Of a stretch of DNA of 64,000 nucleotides, positions 62,386-64,000 are shown piece by piece. Under the pieces are notes generated by a model. The model was not told where the DNA came from. It worked only from the letters and a program-made list of their open reading frames with translations, and did no database searches. A program made the translations under genes and the position numbers. Each line of letters begins with the position of its first letter. The first letter of the stretch is position 1. Origin of the DNA: Arthrobacter crystallopoietes (GTDB taxonomy: Bacteria > Actinomycetota > Actinomycetes > Actinomycetales > Micrococcaceae); assembly GCF_017603825.1 (NCBI RefSeq), contig NZ_CP072014.1, positions 2,046,001 through 2,110,000 of the forward strand. Direction: 5' to 3'.

Positions 62386-63044
62386 ATGCCCTCGCCCGAG
62401 ACCTCCACTGGTAACAGAATGCTTGAGCGGATTGCCGCGATCCTGGATGCTGTGGAGGGCACCTCAGCTTCGGCCAGCGAACTTGCCCGCAGAACCGGAC
62501 TTTCGGTGTCAACTTCCACCGGTTGGCGCTATCGATGGTGGAGTACGGCTTCCTGCGCCGTAACGAAAGCGGCGGCTTCCAGTTAGGCCATCGATTTGTC
62601 CGTACCGCGCTGGAGAACGCGGCGCTGCCGGTTTTGACCGAATTGCGTGATACCACGGGGGAGACCGCCCAGCTGTGGATCCGCCGCGGTGATGAACGTA
62701 TCTGCCAGCTCAGCGTAGACAGCCAGCATGAGCTGAAGGCCACTCTGCCGGCAGGCGCTCGGCTGGCGTTACCGGCAGGATCGAGCGGACGTCTCCTGGC
62801 AAGAGAGGCCGAGGCCATGGAGGAACTGGCGGCTAAGGGCTGGGTCGAGTCCGCCGGGAGGAGGACGCCCGGTCTGGGCTCCGTGAGTGCCCCGGTGCTG
62901 TCACGGAGCCAGGTAATTGCCACGATCTGTCTCGCCATGCCGCTCAGCCGGGTCAGGGAATCGCCCGGCTCGGACTTCGGCGACGCCGTTAGGCAGGCTG
63001 CGCACCGGATAGAGGCCGATCTCGAACAAACCCAGGAACGGTAA
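62386..63044 (+). pseudogene. IclR-family regulator gene with a -1 frameshift
   Basis: The first frame gives an IclR-type helix-turn-helix start (MLERIAAILDAVEGTSASAS, ELARRTGLSVST). The conserved H-R-L-x-x-x-L-x-x-x-G element then continues in the next frame as RLALSMVEYGFLRRNESGGF, and the IclR effector domain follows to 63044 (LPVLTELRDTTGETAQLWIR, RICQLSV). Adding one base near 62513-62517 (CAACTTCCACC) would join them. It is either an inactivated regulator or a one-base assembly error. The start at 62386 lies 3 bases after a possible ribosome-site-free leader. Confidence 0.75.
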
Positions 63045-63129
63045 CCCGCGTCTGGGCGCTACGGCGCTCCTCACCGCCGGGCCCGCGGTGCAAGTTCGGT
63101 ACAGTGACACCAACGCTAGGAGGACCGCC

Positions 63130-64000
63130 ATGTCAGACGAACCGGAATTCACTGCCGCCTCGGTCGCGGAGCTGGCCCAGGAACACGGACTGGATATCCA
63201 ATCCACCAACGTCACGTTCAACGAGGCCGGCCTGGATTACCTGGTGGCGTTCGCCGTCGCCCGGGACAACAAGCACTGGGTCCTGCGGATTCCGCGCCGG
63301 CCGGACGTCTCCGCCAAAATTGCCGACGAAGCGAAAATCCTCAAGCTGGTCAAAGGCAGGCTCTCCGCGGCGGTGCCGGAGTGGCGGATCCGGAGCCGCT
63401 CGTTGATTGCATATCCGGCGCTGCCGGGGGAGCCCGGCCTGACGGTGGAGGACGGCCAGCCGGTCTGGCACTTCGACCGCGAATCCCCAACCTACTGCGC
63501 GTCGCTGGGCCGGATCATCGCCCAGCTGCACCGCATTGACGCCGAGCAGGCCCACGCCGCGGGCATTCCCACGCTGACCCCGGAGGAGGTACGCGAGGAA
63601 TGGCGCACCAACCTGGCCAAGGTGGAGGCCGAATTCCAGATCGCCGATGCCCTGCTGGAACGCTGGAACGTCTGGCTGGCCGAGGACAGCTACTGGCCGG
63701 ACTTCACAGTCTTCACCCACGGGGAGCTCTACCCGGCACACTTGCTGCTGGACGAAAACGCCGAAATCCGTTCCGTCCTCGACTGGACCACGGCCAAGGT
63801 AGCGGATCCGGCGCTGGACTTCATGTTCCACTACATGGTTTCCACCCCGGAGGCCTTCGACCTCACCGTGCGCAGCTATCTTGACGACGGCGGACGCGTA
63901 CCACCGCGGCTGGCCGACCAATGTGCGGAGCTGATGGCGGCCGCACCGATCAGCTATGGCGTGTATGCAATGACAACAGGGAATCCGGACCATCAGGCGG
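63130..64000 (+). CDS. Macrolide 2'-phosphotransferase-like kinase, cut by window edge
   Basis: About 290 residues are visible, open to the last base. The aminoglycoside/macrolide phosphotransferase fold is clear: an N-lobe with WVLRIPRRPDVSAKIADEAK, the central LGRIIAQLHRIDAEQA, the catalytic-loop motif FTHGELYPAHLLLDENAEI and the metal-binding SVLDWTTAKVADPALDF. AGGAGG lies six bases before the ATG at 63130. In the catalytic HGD loop the usual Asp is Glu (HGE), so activity is uncertain. Enzymes of this type inactivate macrolides by phosphorylation; chromosomal homologues in actinomycetes may have other substrates. Confidence 0.82.
   Translation, partial: MSDEPEFTAASVAELAQEHGLDIQSTNVTFNEAGLDYLVAFAVARDNKHWVLRIPRRPDVSAKIADEAKILKLVKGRLSAAVPEWRIRSRSLIAYPALPGEPGLTVEDGQPVWHFDRESPTYCASLGRIIAQLHRIDAEQAHAAGIPTLTPEEVREEWRTNLAKVEAEFQIADALLERWNVWLAEDSYWPDFTVFTHGELYPAHLLLDENAEIRSVLDWTTAKVADPALDFMFHYMVSTPEAFDLTVRSYLDDGGRVPPRLADQCAELMAAAPISYGVYAMTTGNPDHQA

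Overview
The window looks like a chromosomal segment of a high-GC Gram-positive soil actinomycete, most probably Arthrobacter sensu lato (Micrococcaceae). This rests on strong G/C third-position codon use, frequent GTG/TTG starts, a DUF222-HNH (13E12-type) gene, DUF3040, DUF6153 and DUF6221 proteins, LGFP cell-wall repeats, and a two-component phenol monooxygenase with an intradiol dioxygenase like the chlorophenol/nitrophenol clusters known in this group. I saw no rRNA, tRNA, CRISPR array or complete insertion sequence.

Region by region. 1-3.2 kb (minus): a TPP riboswitch ahead of an SDR dehydrogenase and a flavin-dependent monooxygenase cut by the window edge, then a small protein and a disulfide oxidoreductase. 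3.4-8.1 kb (plus): an AraC regulator, an intradiol (probably hydroxyquinol) dioxygenase with a 3' frameshift, a flavin reductase and an HpaB-type monooxygenase. 8.2-15.9 kb: pyruvate:quinone oxidoreductase with a DUF6221 gene, then a phosphodiesterase overlapping an ABC importer that is split by an opposing DUF3040 gene. 16-21.5 kb: small and hypothetical genes, a winged-helix/X25 fusion, and two gene remnants that meet at a deletion scar. 21.6-27.6 kb: a copper-resistance island with a CsoR-like operator lying exactly in the promoter spacer, plus NhaA. 27.7-34.3 kb: a LexA-boxed DUF222-HNH gene, a truncated aztD-like gene, a large LGFP/L,D-transpeptidase-like protein and a secreted CAP-domain protein. 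34.4-39.5 kb: stress and redox genes.

39.9-60.9 kb is the most coherent system: glutamate dehydrogenase, then a polyamine locus. It holds agmatine deiminase, N-carbamoylputrescine amidase and an APC permease (one operon), an aminobutyraldehyde-type dehydrogenase, two PuuB-like FAD oxidoreductases, an amidohydrolase, a TetR regulator, a putrescine-type aminotransferase with an AsnC regulator, a complete PotDABC importer, a second TetR regulator and a putrescine oxidase. An inverted repeat (AAATGAA-N5-TTCATTT) lies directly downstream of the predicted -10 box at both the agmatine operon and the putrescine oxidase gene, 14.4 kb apart. This suggests one regulator, probably the TetR beside the oxidase, joins both arms: agmatine to putrescine to 4-aminobutanal to GABA.

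The right end holds a universal stress gene with an internal deletion, a LapA-like protein, a frameshifted IclR regulator and a macrolide-phosphotransferase-like kinase cut by the window edge. Several genes are broken or frameshifted: the dioxygenase, the epimerase/TetR remnants, aztD, the universal stress gene and iclR. The single-base cases may be assembly errors; the larger deletions look real.
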